Shown here piece after piece: positions 8,293-16,681 of a stretch of DNA of 64,000 nt (position 1 is the stretch's first letter; every line of letters starts with the position of its first letter). The translations under genes and the position numbers were made by a program. The notes under the pieces are model-generated. The model did not search any database, had not been told where the DNA came from, and was given only the letters and a program-made list of their open reading frames with translations. The stretch lies in the NCBI RefSeq assembly GCF_009728995.1, contig NZ_VTZW01000016.1:144421-208420 (forward strand), in the 5' to 3' direction. This stretch comes from Streptomonospora sp. PA3. GTDB taxonomy: Bacteria > Actinomycetota > Actinomycetes > Streptosporangiales > Streptosporangiaceae.

Positions 8293-9771
8293 ATGACCCA
8301 GACCGGTATTCGCGACACCACCGAGGCGGAGCTGGACCGCGTCCTGGAGTCGGCGGCGCAGGCCGCCGAGTCCTTCGGTGCGCTGCCGCCGAGCAGGCGC
8401 GCCGCCATGCTGCGCGCCGTCGGCGACGCCGTCGACGCCGCGGCCGCGGAACTCGTCCCCGTCGCCCAGCGCGAGAGCCGCCTGCCCGAGGCCCGGCTCA
8501 AGGGGGAGCTGGCCCGCACCACCTTCCAGCTGCGGCTGTTCGCCGATGTGCTGGAGGACGGCGGCTACCTGGAGGCCACCATCGACCACCCCGACCCCGA
8601 CTGGCCGGTGGGCCCCCGCCCCGACCTGCGCCGCATCCTGGAGCCGCTGGGCCCGGTGGTGGTCTTCGGCGCCAGCAACTTCCCCTTCGCCTTCAGCGTC
8701 ATCGGCGGCGACAGCGCCTCCGCCCTGGCCGGGGGCAACCCCGTCGTCGTCAAGGCCCACCCCGGCCACCCGGAGCTTTCGGTGCGCACCGGGGAGATCG
8801 TCGCCGCCGCGCTGCGGCAGGCGGGTGCGCCCGAGGGCGTCTTCGCCGTCGTGCTGGGCCAGGAGACCGGGCGCCGCGCGGTGCTGCACCCGCTGACCCG
8901 CGCGGTCGGGTTCACCGGCTCGATCCCGGGCGGGCGGGCGCTGCACGACCTGGCCGCCGGCCGGCCCGACCCCATCCCCTTCTACGGGGAGCTGGGCAGT
9001 CTCAACCCCGTCTTCGTGACCCGCGAGGCCGCGGGCGCGCGCCGCGACGAGATCCTCGGCGGCTACGTCGACTCCTTCACCTTGGGCACCGGACAGTTCT
9101 GCACCAAGCCGGGCGTGCTGCTGCTGCCGGAGGACACCGCGATCGACTCCCTGGTCGAGGCCGTGCGGGGACGGGCGGGGGCGCCGATGCTCAACGAGCG
9201 GATCGAGAGCGGGTTCGCCGACGGCTACCGAGCGCTGGCCGACCACGACGCCGTCGAGGTGCTCGTGGAGGGCGGCCCGCAGGAGGCCGACGGCCGGACG
9301 GTGTGGACTCCGTCGCTCGTGCGCACCACGGCCAAGCGGTTCCTGGAGCACTCCGCGGAGCTGCTGGAGGAGCGATTCGGCCCGGTGTCGCTGGTGGTCT
9401 CCTACTCCGACCCGGACGAGGCGCTCAACGTCGCCGACGTCCTGCCGGGCCAGCTCACCGCCACGGTCCACGGCGAGGAGGCCGACGAGCAGGCGGGCCC
9501 GCTGCTGGACCGCCTGCGCCGCCGCGCGGGCCGCGTACTGTGGAACGGCTGGCCCACCGGGGTTTCGGTCACCCACGCCATGCACCACGGCGGTCCGTAC
9601 CCCGCCACGACGTCGGTCCTGCACACCTCGGTCGGCAGCACCGCCATCCGCCGCTTCCTGCGCCCGGTCTGCTACCAGCAGGTCCCCCAGCACCACCTGC
9701 CCGAGGCCCTGCGCGACGGCAACCCGCTCGGCATCCCCCGCCGAGTCGACGGAGAGCTCCGGCTGCCCTGA
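8293..9771 (+). CDS. Aldehyde dehydrogenase, 2-oxoglutarate-semialdehyde type
   Basis: 492 residues, oxidising 2-oxoglutarate semialdehyde (2,5-dioxopentanoate) to 2-oxoglutarate with NAD(P)+. Catalytic residues are visible: Cys270 in GTGQFCTKPG and the general base Glu233 in FYGELGSLNP; the cofactor region is VVVFGASNFPFAFSVIGGD and GGNPVVVKAHPGHP. These motifs, especially ASNFPFAFS and ELGSLNPVFV, mark the ketoglutaric-semialdehyde branch (KGSADH type III-like) of the superfamily. ATG 8293 has AGGAAG upstream. Together with the 2262 dehydratase and the FAH protein it completes a route from a pentonate (or hexarate) to the TCA cycle. Confidence 0.88.
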   Translation: MTQTGIRDTTEAELDRVLESAAQAAESFGALPPSRRAAMLRAVGDAVDAAAAELVPVAQRESRLPEARLKGELARTTFQLRLFADVLEDGGYLEATIDHPDPDWPVGPRPDLRRILEPLGPVVVFGASNFPFAFSVIGGDSASALAGGNPVVVKAHPGHPELSVRTGEIVAAALRQAGAPEGVFAVVLGQETGRRAVLHPLTRAVGFTGSIPGGRALHDLAAGRPDPIPFYGELGSLNPVFVTREAAGARRDEILGGYVDSFTLGTGQFCTKPGVLLLPEDTAIDSLVEAVRGRAGAPMLNERIESGFADGYRALADHDAVEVLVEGGPQEADGRTVWTPSLVRTTAKRFLEHSAELLEERFGPVSLVVSYSDPDEALNVADVLPGQLTATVHGEEADEQAGPLLDRLRRRAGRVLWNGWPTGVSVTHAMHHGGPYPATTSVLHTSVGSTAIRRFLRPVCYQQVPQHHLPEALRDGNPLGIPRRVDGELRLP

Positions 9772-9939
9772 CGATCCCCCGAAGGGCAGGCGCGGCCGCA
9801 CCCGGAACTCCCCGGGCGCGGCCGCGGCCCTTCCCCGCGCCCGCCTCGGCCGCGGCCTTCCAGCAGCGCGGCTGCCCCGGCCCCGCCTCCCCCGTCAACG
9901 CGGTTGCGGGCGCCGGAGCGTCCGCGCGATGCTGCGCGC

Positions 9940-10665
9940 ATGCACGACGCCAGGCGGGTCGACTGGGACGGGTTCCACAACGCGCGGGACCTCGGAGGGC
10001 TGCCCACGCTCTGCGGCGGCACCACGCGGTTCGGCTCCCTCTTCCGGGCGGCGGCCCCGGGCTTCGCCACCGCCGAGGGCTGGCGGCAGGCCCGCGAGGC
10101 CGGGATCCGCACCGTCGTGGACCTGCGCCGCCCCGACGAGATCCGGCAGCTCGCCGCCGCTCCCCCACCCGGCGTGGACCGCGTGGAGGTGGACCTCGAC
10201 GACGCCGCCGACACCGCGTTCTGGGACCGGGTCCGCGCCGCCGGGGCGGCTCCGTCCAATCCCCTCTACTACCGGCTCTTCCTGGAGCACAAGGCCGAGC
10301 GCTGCGCCGCCGCGGCCACCGCGCTCGCCCGTGCCGCGCCCGGCGGCGTGCTGTTCCACTGCGCGGCCGGGCGCGACCGCACCGGGCTGGTCGCCATTCT
10401 GCTGCTGGCGCTGGCCGGGGTCGGATCCGAGGCGATCGCCGACGACTACGAGCAGTCGACTGCGGGGCTGCGTCCGCTGCACGCCGCGCTGGGGCGCGCG
10501 GACGACGCGCCCGCGATCGCGGCGGCGCTCGCCGAGCGCGGCACCACACCGCGCGAGACCGTCCTGGACGTCCGCTCCGGGATCGACGCCCCGAGCTGTC
10601 TGCGCGGCGGCGGGATGGCCGAGGCCGACATCGCGGCGCTGCGGTCCCGGCTGTCGGCCGGATGA
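9940..10665 (+). CDS. Tyrosine/dual-specificity protein phosphatase (Y_phosphatase3 type)
   Basis: 241 residues. The P-loop FHCAAGRDRTGL gives the CX5R signature with nucleophile Cys141 and Arg147; the N-terminal FHNARDLGGLP motif and VVDLRRPDEI strand are characteristic of the bacterial tyrosine phosphatase family related to Mycobacterium PtpB and of IphP. It probably removes phosphate from protein tyrosine or phosphoinositide. ATG 9940 was chosen because homology begins just after it (an in-frame TTG at 9904 adds an arginine-rich leader). It converges with the IclR gene at 10741 and is not obviously part of either catabolic operon. Confidence 0.85.
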   Translation: MHDARRVDWDGFHNARDLGGLPTLCGGTTRFGSLFRAAAPGFATAEGWRQAREAGIRTVVDLRRPDEIRQLAAAPPPGVDRVEVDLDDAADTAFWDRVRAAGAAPSNPLYYRLFLEHKAERCAAAATALARAAPGGVLFHCAAGRDRTGLVAILLLALAGVGSEAIADDYEQSTAGLRPLHAALGRADDAPAIAAALAERGTTPRETVLDVRSGIDAPSCLRGGGMAEADIAALRSRLSAG

Positions 10666-10740
10666 CGGGCCGAGCACGGGCGATACGGGGGCGCGGAGCC
10701 CACGATGACCGCGGGCGGGAGGTCGGCGCGGAGCACGGCC

Positions 10741-11490
10741 TCAGCCTCTGCCGCTCCACCCCAGTTCCTCGCTGATCGCGGCGGCGGTCTGCAGCAGGCC
10801 GGGGACGAGGTCGAGCAGCTGCGCGCGGTCGAGGACCAGGTTGGGGGCCGAGACCGAGACCGCCGCGGTGGCCGTGCCGGAGGCGTCGCGGACCGGGGCG
10901 GCGATGCAGTGGATGAACTCCTCGTGCTCGAAGTCGTCGAGCGCCCATCCCCGCTCGGCGACCTCGGCGAGGTCGGCGGCCAGCTCCTCGCGGGTCGTGC
11001 GGGTGCTGGGGGTGCAGCGGTCGTAGGGGGGCTCACCCAGCAGCACGTCCCGCTCCTCCTGGGGCATCCCGGCCAGCACCGCCTTGCCCACGCCCGTGGC
11101 GTGCAGCGGGGCCGGGGCGCCGATCCGGGAGTACATGCGCACCGCGTGCCGCGACTCCACCTTGTCCAGATAGACCATGGCGCGGCCTTCGCGCGCCGCC
11201 AGGTGGACGGTGTGCCCGCAGGCCGCGCCGAGGTCGCGGATGTGGCCGGCGGCGGCGGCGCGGATGTCGAGCCCTTCGAGCGCGACCTGCGCGAGGCTGG
11301 TCATGCGCGGCCCGATCCGGTAGCGGCCGTCGTCCATGCGCCGTACGAAGTGCTCCTCCTCCAGCGTGCGCAGCAGGCGCAGCGACGTGGTGCGGTGCAC
11401 GTCCAGCCGCCGCCCCAGTTCGCTGATTGTGGCCGGCCCGGAGGCCAGCTCGACCAGGATCTGCAGGGCGCGCTCCACACTGCTGGACAC
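10741..11490 (-). CDS. IclR-family transcriptional regulator
   Basis: 249 residues from a GTG at 11490 preceded by AAGGAGG. Winged helix: VERALQILVELASGPATISELGRRLDVHRTTSLRLLRTLEEE; effector domain with HATGVGKAVLAGMP and FIHCIAAPVRDASGTATAAVSVSAP. It starts 13 bp after the stop of the sugar kinase (11504) and is therefore co-transcribed with it. It probably governs the divergent amidohydrolase-deaminase-RidA-symporter set, with the palindrome at 12641-12661 as a candidate operator. Confidence 0.87.
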   Translation of the reverse strand: MSSSVERALQILVELASGPATISELGRRLDVHRTTSLRLLRTLEEEHFVRRMDDGRYRIGPRMTSLAQVALEGLDIRAAAAGHIRDLGAACGHTVHLAAREGRAMVYLDKVESRHAVRMYSRIGAPAPLHATGVGKAVLAGMPQEERDVLLGEPPYDRCTPSTRTTREELAADLAEVAERGWALDDFEHEEFIHCIAAPVRDASGTATAAVSVSAPNLVLDRAQLLDLVPGLLQTAAAISEELGWSGRG

Positions 11491-11503
11491 CGTGGCCGCC
11501 TCC

Positions 11504-12553
11504 TTACTCGTCGGCTCGCGCTTGCGCCGCCCGCGCGGCGCCGGCCCGCCCGCCGGGCCGCCGGGACCGCGCTCCGCCGCCCCGGGAGGACCCGTCGGCG
11601 GTGTCCGTGCGCGGCGGGATGTCGGCGGGCACCCGCAGCGCCGCCCCCGCCAGCCGAGCGCCTTCGGCCAGGCACTCCGGCACCTGTGCGCCGGTCAGCA
11701 GCCCATGCAGCACGCCCGCCGCGAACGCGTCGCCCGCGCCGGTGGGCTCGACGACGGCGACCTCGGGCGCGGGCTGGAACCAGCTTTCGCTCCCGCGGAA
11801 GGCCGTGGCGCCGCGGGCCCCCTGTTTGACGACCACCAGGTCGGGGCCGTCGGCCAGGATTCCGCGGACGTCACCGGGGTCGGCGGCGCCCCACAGCGCA
11901 GCCGCCTCGTCCAGTCCGCAGAAGACGATATCGGCGCGCCGGGCCGCCTGCAGCACCAGCTCCGCCTCAGCGGGCCCGTGCAGGGCGGGCCGGTAGTTGA
12001 CGTCGAAGCTGCGCAGGGTGCCGGGTACCGCGCCGTCGAGCAGGCCGTCCACCAGGTCGCGGCAGTCCGCCGAGAGCACGGCGGTGATCCCGGTGGTGTG
12101 CACCAGCCGGGGCTTCTCGGCGCGGACCCGCGCGGCGTCGGTGCCGCACAGGGCCGAGGCGGCCGAGCCGGTGCGGTAGTAGCGCACGCGTGTGCCTCCG
12201 GCGCCGTCGGACTCCTTGACGTAGAGGCCGGTGGGGCGGGCCGGATCGGTGCGCGCCTCGCAGCGCACCCCTTCGGCCGAGAGCCGCGCCAGCACGTGGC
12301 GGCCGAACGCGTCGTCGCCCACCGCGCTGTGCCAGGCCACCCGGTGCCCGGCCCGCGCCAGGTAGACGGCGACGTTGGACTCGGCGCCCCCGATCTCCAG
12401 CCGGAAGGCGGGCGCGGCGCCCCGGGCATCGACACTGCCGGGCTCGGGCGCAGCCGGATCGGGCACCAGCAGCGCCATGGTCTCGCCGACGCACACCACC
12501 TCGGCCCCGCCGCCGGGGGCGGCCTCCGCACCCGGCCCGTCCTCACTGCTCAC
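11504..12553 (-). CDS. PfkB-family sugar kinase (2-keto-3-deoxygluconate kinase-like)
   Basis: 349 residues from a GTG at 12553. PfkB signature 1 is IGGAESNVAVYLARAG and signature 2 is VVEPTGAGDAFAAGVLHG, whose aspartate is the catalytic base and whose GAGD forms the anion hole. GETMALLVP near the start is typical of 2-dehydro-3-deoxygluconate kinases. It would phosphorylate a keto-deoxy sugar acid at C6 using ATP. The alanine/arginine-rich tail after about residue 320 is non-conserved. Being next to a deacetylase and an amino-acid deaminase, it could act on the 2-keto-3-deoxygluconate made from glucosaminate (inference); no KDPG aldolase is in the window. Confidence 0.82.
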   Translation of the reverse strand: MSSEDGPGAEAAPGGGAEVVCVGETMALLVPDPAAPEPGSVDARGAAPAFRLEIGGAESNVAVYLARAGHRVAWHSAVGDDAFGRHVLARLSAEGVRCEARTDPARPTGLYVKESDGAGGTRVRYYRTGSAASALCGTDAARVRAEKPRLVHTTGITAVLSADCRDLVDGLLDGAVPGTLRSFDVNYRPALHGPAEAELVLQAARRADIVFCGLDEAAALWGAADPGDVRGILADGPDLVVVKQGARGATAFRGSESWFQPAPEVAVVEPTGAGDAFAAGVLHGLLTGAQVPECLAEGARLAGAALRVPADIPPRTDTADGSSRGGGARSRRPGGRAGAARAAQARADE

Positions 12554-12640
12554 GCGGGACCTCCCCGTCCGCTCCGACTCGGCGGCGTATTGACCGTTGT
12601 CTCGCCGGAATGCTAAGCACTTGCTGACACATACGCAACA

Positions 12641-12661
12641 GTGCTGCACACAGTGCAGCAC
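12641..12661. promoter_or_regulatory. Perfect palindromic operator in divergent promoter region
   Basis: GTGCTGCAC (12641-12649) and GTGCAGCAC (12653-12661) are perfect 9-bp inverted arms with a 3-nt spacer, in the 129-bp region between the divergent kinase and amidohydrolase starts, 21 bp before the latter. A dimeric regulator, most simply the IclR protein encoded at 10741, could control both directions from here. Confidence 0.6.
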
Positions 12662-12682
12662 GATACGTCTCGGAGGCCCGGA

Positions 12683-13954
12683 ATGTGGGACCTGCTGGTG
12701 CGCGGGGGCCGCGTCGTCGACCCCGCCTCCGGGCTGGACGCGGTCGCCGACGTCGCCGTGCGCGACGGGCGCATCGCCGAGGTGCGGCCGCACGAGCGCG
12801 GTGCGGGCCTTGCGGCCGAGGATGCCGCCGAGGTCGCCGACGCCGCCGGCCGCCTGGTCACCCCCGGCCTGGTCGACCTGCACACCCACGTCTGGCACGG
12901 GGCCACCTACTGGGGCCTCGACCCCGATCCGATCGCCTGGCGGACCGGGGTCACCACCTGGGTCGACGCCGGATCCGCCGGCGCCTACAGCATGGACGGC
13001 CTGCGGCGCTTCGCGGCCGAGCTCGCACGGGTGCGCGTGCACGCGCTGATCAACGTGTCGGCGCTGGGGCTGGTGGCCGAGACCGGCGAGCACCACAACC
13101 TGGACAACCTGGACGTCGACACCGCGGTCGCCGTCGCCGCGCGCCACGGCGGGTTCGTCCGCGGAGTCAAGGCCCGCATCGACGCCCGCACGGTCGGCCG
13201 GCACGGCCTGGAGCCGCTGCGCCGCGCCGCCGCGCTCGCCCGCCGCCTGGATCGCCCCCTGATGGTGCACGTGGGCTACGGCCCGCCGACGATCGCCGAC
13301 ATCGCACCGCTGCTGGCCGAGGGCGACATCCTCACCCACTGCGCCTCGGGCTGCCCCACCGACCTGGTCGCCGACGGGCGCCTCACCGCCCCGGCGCGCC
13401 GAGCCCTCGACGCCGGCGCCGTCTTCGACCTCGGCCACGGCTCGGGGGCGCTGGCCTTCGACGTGCTGGAGGCGGAACTGGCCGAGGGGGTGCGCCCGGT
13501 CGCCTCCTCCGACCTGCACGCGCGCTCGGTGCACGGGCCGGCCTTCGACCTGCCGACCGTGATGGCCAAGCTCGTGGCCGCGGGCGCCGGCCTGCCCGAG
13601 GCGATCGCGGCCGCCACCGTGCGCCCCGCCCGCGCCCTCGGCCTCGACGCGGGCACGCTGGCGCCCGGAGCGGCCGCCGACATCGCCGTCTTCGATGCCG
13701 AAGAGGGCCGCTTCCCGGTCGTCGACGTGCACGGCAGCGTGCGCGAGTCGCCCGTGCGCCTGACCAACACGGCCACCTACGTGGACGGCCGCCTGCTCCC
13801 ACCGTGCGCCGCCGAGCCCCCGCCGCCGTGGATCCCGCTCAGCGGCTCCCAGCGCCGCGCCGAGGAGGACCGCGTCGGCGCCACCCGCTCCGCGGTCCGC
13901 CGCCTGGAGTCCCCCGAGGACTTCGACGAGCCGTTCCCCCGGGCGGGCTCATGA
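12683..13954 (+). CDS. Amidohydrolase/deacetylase-family metallohydrolase
   Basis: 423 residues. Metal ligands expected for the amidohydrolase superfamily are in view: HTHVWHG (HxH) after the leading beta-sandwich, a lysine in RGVKARID that may be carboxylated, MVHVGYG and LTHCASG (two further histidines) and the terminal aspartate in ASSDLHARS. The closest family known to me is the amidohydrolase/deacetylase group (Ef0837/Atu3266-like) that removes acyl groups from hydroxy acids or amino acids. ATG 12683 has GGAGG 6 bp upstream; the frame stays open to 12641 but that part lies in the operator. First gene of the amidohydrolase-deaminase-RidA-symporter run. Substrate not known. Confidence 0.8.
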   Translation: MWDLLVRGGRVVDPASGLDAVADVAVRDGRIAEVRPHERGAGLAAEDAAEVADAAGRLVTPGLVDLHTHVWHGATYWGLDPDPIAWRTGVTTWVDAGSAGAYSMDGLRRFAAELARVRVHALINVSALGLVAETGEHHNLDNLDVDTAVAVAARHGGFVRGVKARIDARTVGRHGLEPLRRAAALARRLDRPLMVHVGYGPPTIADIAPLLAEGDILTHCASGCPTDLVADGRLTAPARRALDAGAVFDLGHGSGALAFDVLEAELAEGVRPVASSDLHARSVHGPAFDLPTVMAKLVAAGAGLPEAIAAATVRPARALGLDAGTLAPGAAADIAVFDAEEGRFPVVDVHGSVRESPVRLTNTATYVDGRLLPPCAAEPPPPWIPLSGSQRRAEEDRVGATRSAVRRLESPEDFDEPFPRAGS

Positions 13955-14288
13955 GGGCCGCGACCCGGCTGCGGCCGTGCGCGAACCCGCGGAGGCGGCC
14001 CCGCCCTCCGGCAGGGCGGCGAGCCGCCCGCCGGGCGGCGCGGGGGAGCCGCCGCCCACCGGAGACCCCGCGCGCCGCAAGCCCGCTTCGGCACCGCCGG
14101 GCGCACGGCGCACCGCCGCACCGGGCCCGTCCACCGGGCACCCGCCCCTCGCCCGCCCCCGGCATCCGCCGCGCGATCGGCTCGCCGATTCCGCGGGCAC
14201 ACCCACGCACGCCCGATCACCTCGCCGCGAAGGGAGGGAGCGGCCGCCGTCCCCGCACCGCCGGACCGGCCGGCGCGCCGCGCACCCG
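13955..14288. other. Gene-free GC-rich gap
   Basis: Between the amidohydrolase stop and the deaminase ATG. Open frames exist here but their translations are proline/arginine/alanine-rich and look like chance. An AAGGGAGGGAG stretch (14230-14240) lies about 50 bp before the ATG. No hairpin with a T-run was seen. Confidence 0.5.
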
Positions 14289-15620
14289 ATGACCGACCCC
14301 GCATCCGCTTCCGCGCCGCCGAGCGGTCCGGCCTCGGCCCTGGCCGGCTCCGGACTGCCCGCCGAGGCGCTGGCCGCGCTCGACGCCGAACCGGTCGAGG
14401 CCCGCTCCCTGCCCGAGAGCCCGACCAGCGCGGCCCGCGTCCGCGCCGCCGGGCTGCACCGCGCCGACCTGTGGCTGCCCGCGGTGGTGCTGCACGAAGA
14501 CGCGCTGCGCCACAACCTGGACCGCTTCGCCCGCTGGTGCGCCGAGCACGGCGCCGACCTGGCCCCGCACGGCAAGACGACGATGTCCCCGCACCTGTGG
14601 TCGGCGCAGCTGGACCGCGGCGCCTGGGGACTGACCGCCGCCACCGCGGCCCAGGCCCGCGTCATGCGCCGGTTCGGGGCGGACCGGGTCGTGATCGCCA
14701 ACGAGGTGGTCGAGCCGGGCCAGCTCGCCTGGCTCGCCGACGCACTGGCCGACCCCGGTTTCACCCCCGTGTGCCTGGTCGACTCCGTGGCAGGCGTGGA
14801 GGCGATGGAGGCCGCGCTGTCGGCGGCGCCGCGCCCGCTGCCGGTGCTGCTGGAGCTGGGGGTGGCCGGACGCCGCACCGGGGTCCGCGACCCAAAGGAC
14901 GCGCTCGCCCTCGCCCGCCGGGTGGCCGGCAGCACACGCCTGCGACTCGCGGGGGTCGAGGGCTTCGAGGGCGTGTTCCCCCAGCGCCGCGACGGCGACG
15001 CGCCCGAGCGCGCCCGCGCGTGGCTGGCGGCCCTCGCCGCGTTCGCGGCCCGCGCCGACCGCGAAGGGCTGTTCGCCGACGCCGATGAGGTGATCGTCAC
15101 CGCGGGCGGCAGCTCCTACCCGGACCTGGCGGCCGAGGCGCTGGCGTCGCTGCCCGAGCTGTCCCGCCCGCTGCGGCCGGTAGTCCGCTCGGGCTGCTAC
15201 CTCACCCACGACGACCTGTTCATGGAGCGCGCCTCCCCGCTGCGCAGCGGCGCCGACCCCGATCCGCTGCGGCCGGCGCTGACCTGCTACGCCCGCGTGC
15301 TGTCGTGCCCGGAGCCGGGCCGGGCGCTGGTGGGCGCCGGAAAGCGCGACGCCTCCTTCGACATCGACCTGCCCCGCGTCCGCGCGGTGCTGCGCGAGGG
15401 CGAGCGCATGCCGGTGGAGGGCGGGGTGCGCGTGGTCGAACTCAACGACCACCACGCCTTCCTGGACGTGGACGCGACCGCGGGCCGGGCGGCGCCGCGA
15501 GTCGGCGACGTGGTGGAGCTGGGCCTGTCCCACCCCTGCACCGTCTTCGACAAGTGGCCGCTGATCCCGGTGCTCGACGCCCACGACCGGGTCGTCGACG
15601 CCGTCCGCACCCTGTTCTGA
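14289..15620 (+). CDS. PLP-dependent amino-acid deaminase, D-serine dehydratase/D-threonine aldolase family
   Basis: 443 residues of alanine-racemase-like fold (fold type III). The PLP lysine is in LAPHGKTTMSPHLW; the C-terminal domain ends with the metal-binding HPC motif in LSHPCTVFDKWPLIPVLD and the preceding VVELNDHHAFLDV. In this family zinc and PLP together drive beta-elimination or retro-aldol cleavage of D-3-hydroxy amino acids. Next to RidA (which hydrolyses the enamine/imine product) a dehydratase (deaminase) role is favoured over an aldolase. A glucosaminate ammonia-lyase role would link it to the KDG-type kinase (inference). ATG 14289; no strong Shine-Dalgarno is visible, so the start is provisional. 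Confidence 0.82.
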   Translation: MTDPASASAPPSGPASALAGSGLPAEALAALDAEPVEARSLPESPTSAARVRAAGLHRADLWLPAVVLHEDALRHNLDRFARWCAEHGADLAPHGKTTMSPHLWSAQLDRGAWGLTAATAAQARVMRRFGADRVVIANEVVEPGQLAWLADALADPGFTPVCLVDSVAGVEAMEAALSAAPRPLPVLLELGVAGRRTGVRDPKDALALARRVAGSTRLRLAGVEGFEGVFPQRRDGDAPERARAWLAALAAFAARADREGLFADADEVIVTAGGSSYPDLAAEALASLPELSRPLRPVVRSGCYLTHDDLFMERASPLRSGADPDPLRPALTCYARVLSCPEPGRALVGAGKRDASFDIDLPRVRAVLREGERMPVEGGVRVVELNDHHAFLDVDATAGRAAPRVGDVVELGLSHPCTVFDKWPLIPVLDAHDRVVDAVRTLF

Positions 15621-15700
15621 CCCGCGCGTGCCGGTCGCGGGCACCGCCCGGCGGCCGGTCCGCGCCGCCCGCATCCCGACGAGAGAAAGGTCCATCAGCC

Positions 15701-16087
15701 ATGGCCAAGCGAGTGATCCACGCACCCGAGGCCGCCCCTCCCGGCGGCCCCTACTCCCACGCCGTCGTCGCCGGCGACTTCGTCTTCCTTGCCGGGGCGA
15801 CCCCGCACCGCCGGGACCGCTCCGTGGTCGAGGGGCCCTTCGCCGAGCAGGCCCGCGCCACCTTCGACAACCTCGCCGCGGTCGCCGCGGCGTCGGGGGC
15901 GAGTCTGGCCGACGCGGTGCGGGTCGGCGTCTACCTGCGCGACCTGGGCGACTTCGCCGAGATGAACGAACTGTTCGCCGAGTACTTCGGCAGCGAGCCG
16001 CCGGCCCGCACCACGCTCCAGGCCGACCTGCCCGGTTTCGCCATCGAGGTCGACGCGGTGCTCTACCGGCCCGCCGAGTCGTCCTAG
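15701..16087 (+). CDS. RidA-family enamine/imine deaminase
   Basis: 128 residues, the normal length of RidA/YjgF proteins. The family pattern is visible in APEAAPPGGPYSHAVVAGD, the mid-protein ADAVRVGVYLRDLGDFAEMN, and PARTTLQADLPGFAIEVDAVLY, which includes the active-site arginine in PAR(T)T. It hydrolyses reactive 2-iminoacids or 2-aminoacrylate released by PLP dehydratases to the 2-keto acid plus ammonia, which is the expected partner job for the enzyme just upstream. ATG 15701 follows GAGAGAAAGG. Confidence 0.9.
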   Translation: MAKRVIHAPEAAPPGGPYSHAVVAGDFVFLAGATPHRRDRSVVEGPFAEQARATFDNLAAVAAASGASLADAVRVGVYLRDLGDFAEMNELFAEYFGSEPPARTTLQADLPGFAIEVDAVLYRPAESS

Positions 16088-16109
16088 CCGCCTCGTGCCG
16101 AGCGCTCGG

Positions 16110-16154
16110 CCGCCCCGCCCCGCCTTTGCAGCCCGCGGGGCGGCGGCGGGGCGG
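16110..16154. terminator. Hairpin between ridA-like gene and convergent small gene
   Basis: CCGCCCCGCC (16110-16119) can pair with GGCGGGGCGG (16145-16154). It sits between convergent genes and could end both transcripts, though no T-run follows. Confidence 0.35.
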
Positions 16155-16171
16155 ACGGGGGCCTCGGCGCG

Positions 16172-16405
16172 CTAGCTCCAGGTGTCGGGGTGGAACAGTG
16201 CGGCGGCGACCAGCAGAAGCAGGCACACGGCCGTGAAGCGGGTGCTGCCGTGCACGAACGCCCGCGTTCGGGGGTTCCCGCGCAGGCTCGTCCGTCTCGG
16301 CACGATCCCGGGCTTGATCACCACCGCGGTGAACAGCGCTGCGAAGACCACCAGCAGCACGATCAGGAATATCCGCTCGGCGTCCACGACGGTGCTCCGT
16401 TCCAC
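16172..16405 (-). CDS. Small two-helix membrane protein, 77 residues (paralogue 1)
   Basis: Two hydrophobic segments, about residues 11-30 (IFLIVLLVVFAALFTAVVI) and 57-72 (FTAVCLLLLVAAALF), joined by a basic loop. The pattern TAVVxKPxxVxxRT plus a C-terminal PDT is shared with the protein at 19526-19759, which is also 77 residues long. Function unknown. GTG 16405 has GGGAG upstream; the longer reading to 16546 has a non-conserved arginine-rich leader. It lies antisense between RidA and the symporter, so it does not belong to their operon. Confidence 0.65.
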   Translation of the reverse strand: MERSTVVDAERIFLIVLLVVFAALFTAVVIKPGIVPRRTSLRGNPRTRAFVHGSTRFTAVCLLLLVAAALFHPDTWS

Positions 16406-16681
16406 GTCGGCTCCCCGTAACCGCGGGCTGCGGCGCGGGGCCTCGCACCGCCAGACGCACCCGCCGGGGCCCCGGTTCCCTCGGAGCCGATCCGCGGCGG
16501 CACCCGCCGCTTGCACCCCGATCCCGCCGTCCCACCGACGCACCACCGTCCCCCTGCGATGCGGGACGCCCTACCGGGCCTTCCCGGTGCGGTCTTGCAC
16601 CGCAGCACGCCGCGTCCGCGCGGCTTCCCTGACCCCCTTCCCCGGCCGCCGCGGCCGGGCTTCCGGCAACGGAGACAGACC

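Noticed and set aside
9782-9832. Terminator hairpin after the aldehyde dehydrogenase
   Set aside because: Repeated GCGCGGCCGC blocks can pair in several registers but none gives a clean stem with a T-run; too weak to list.
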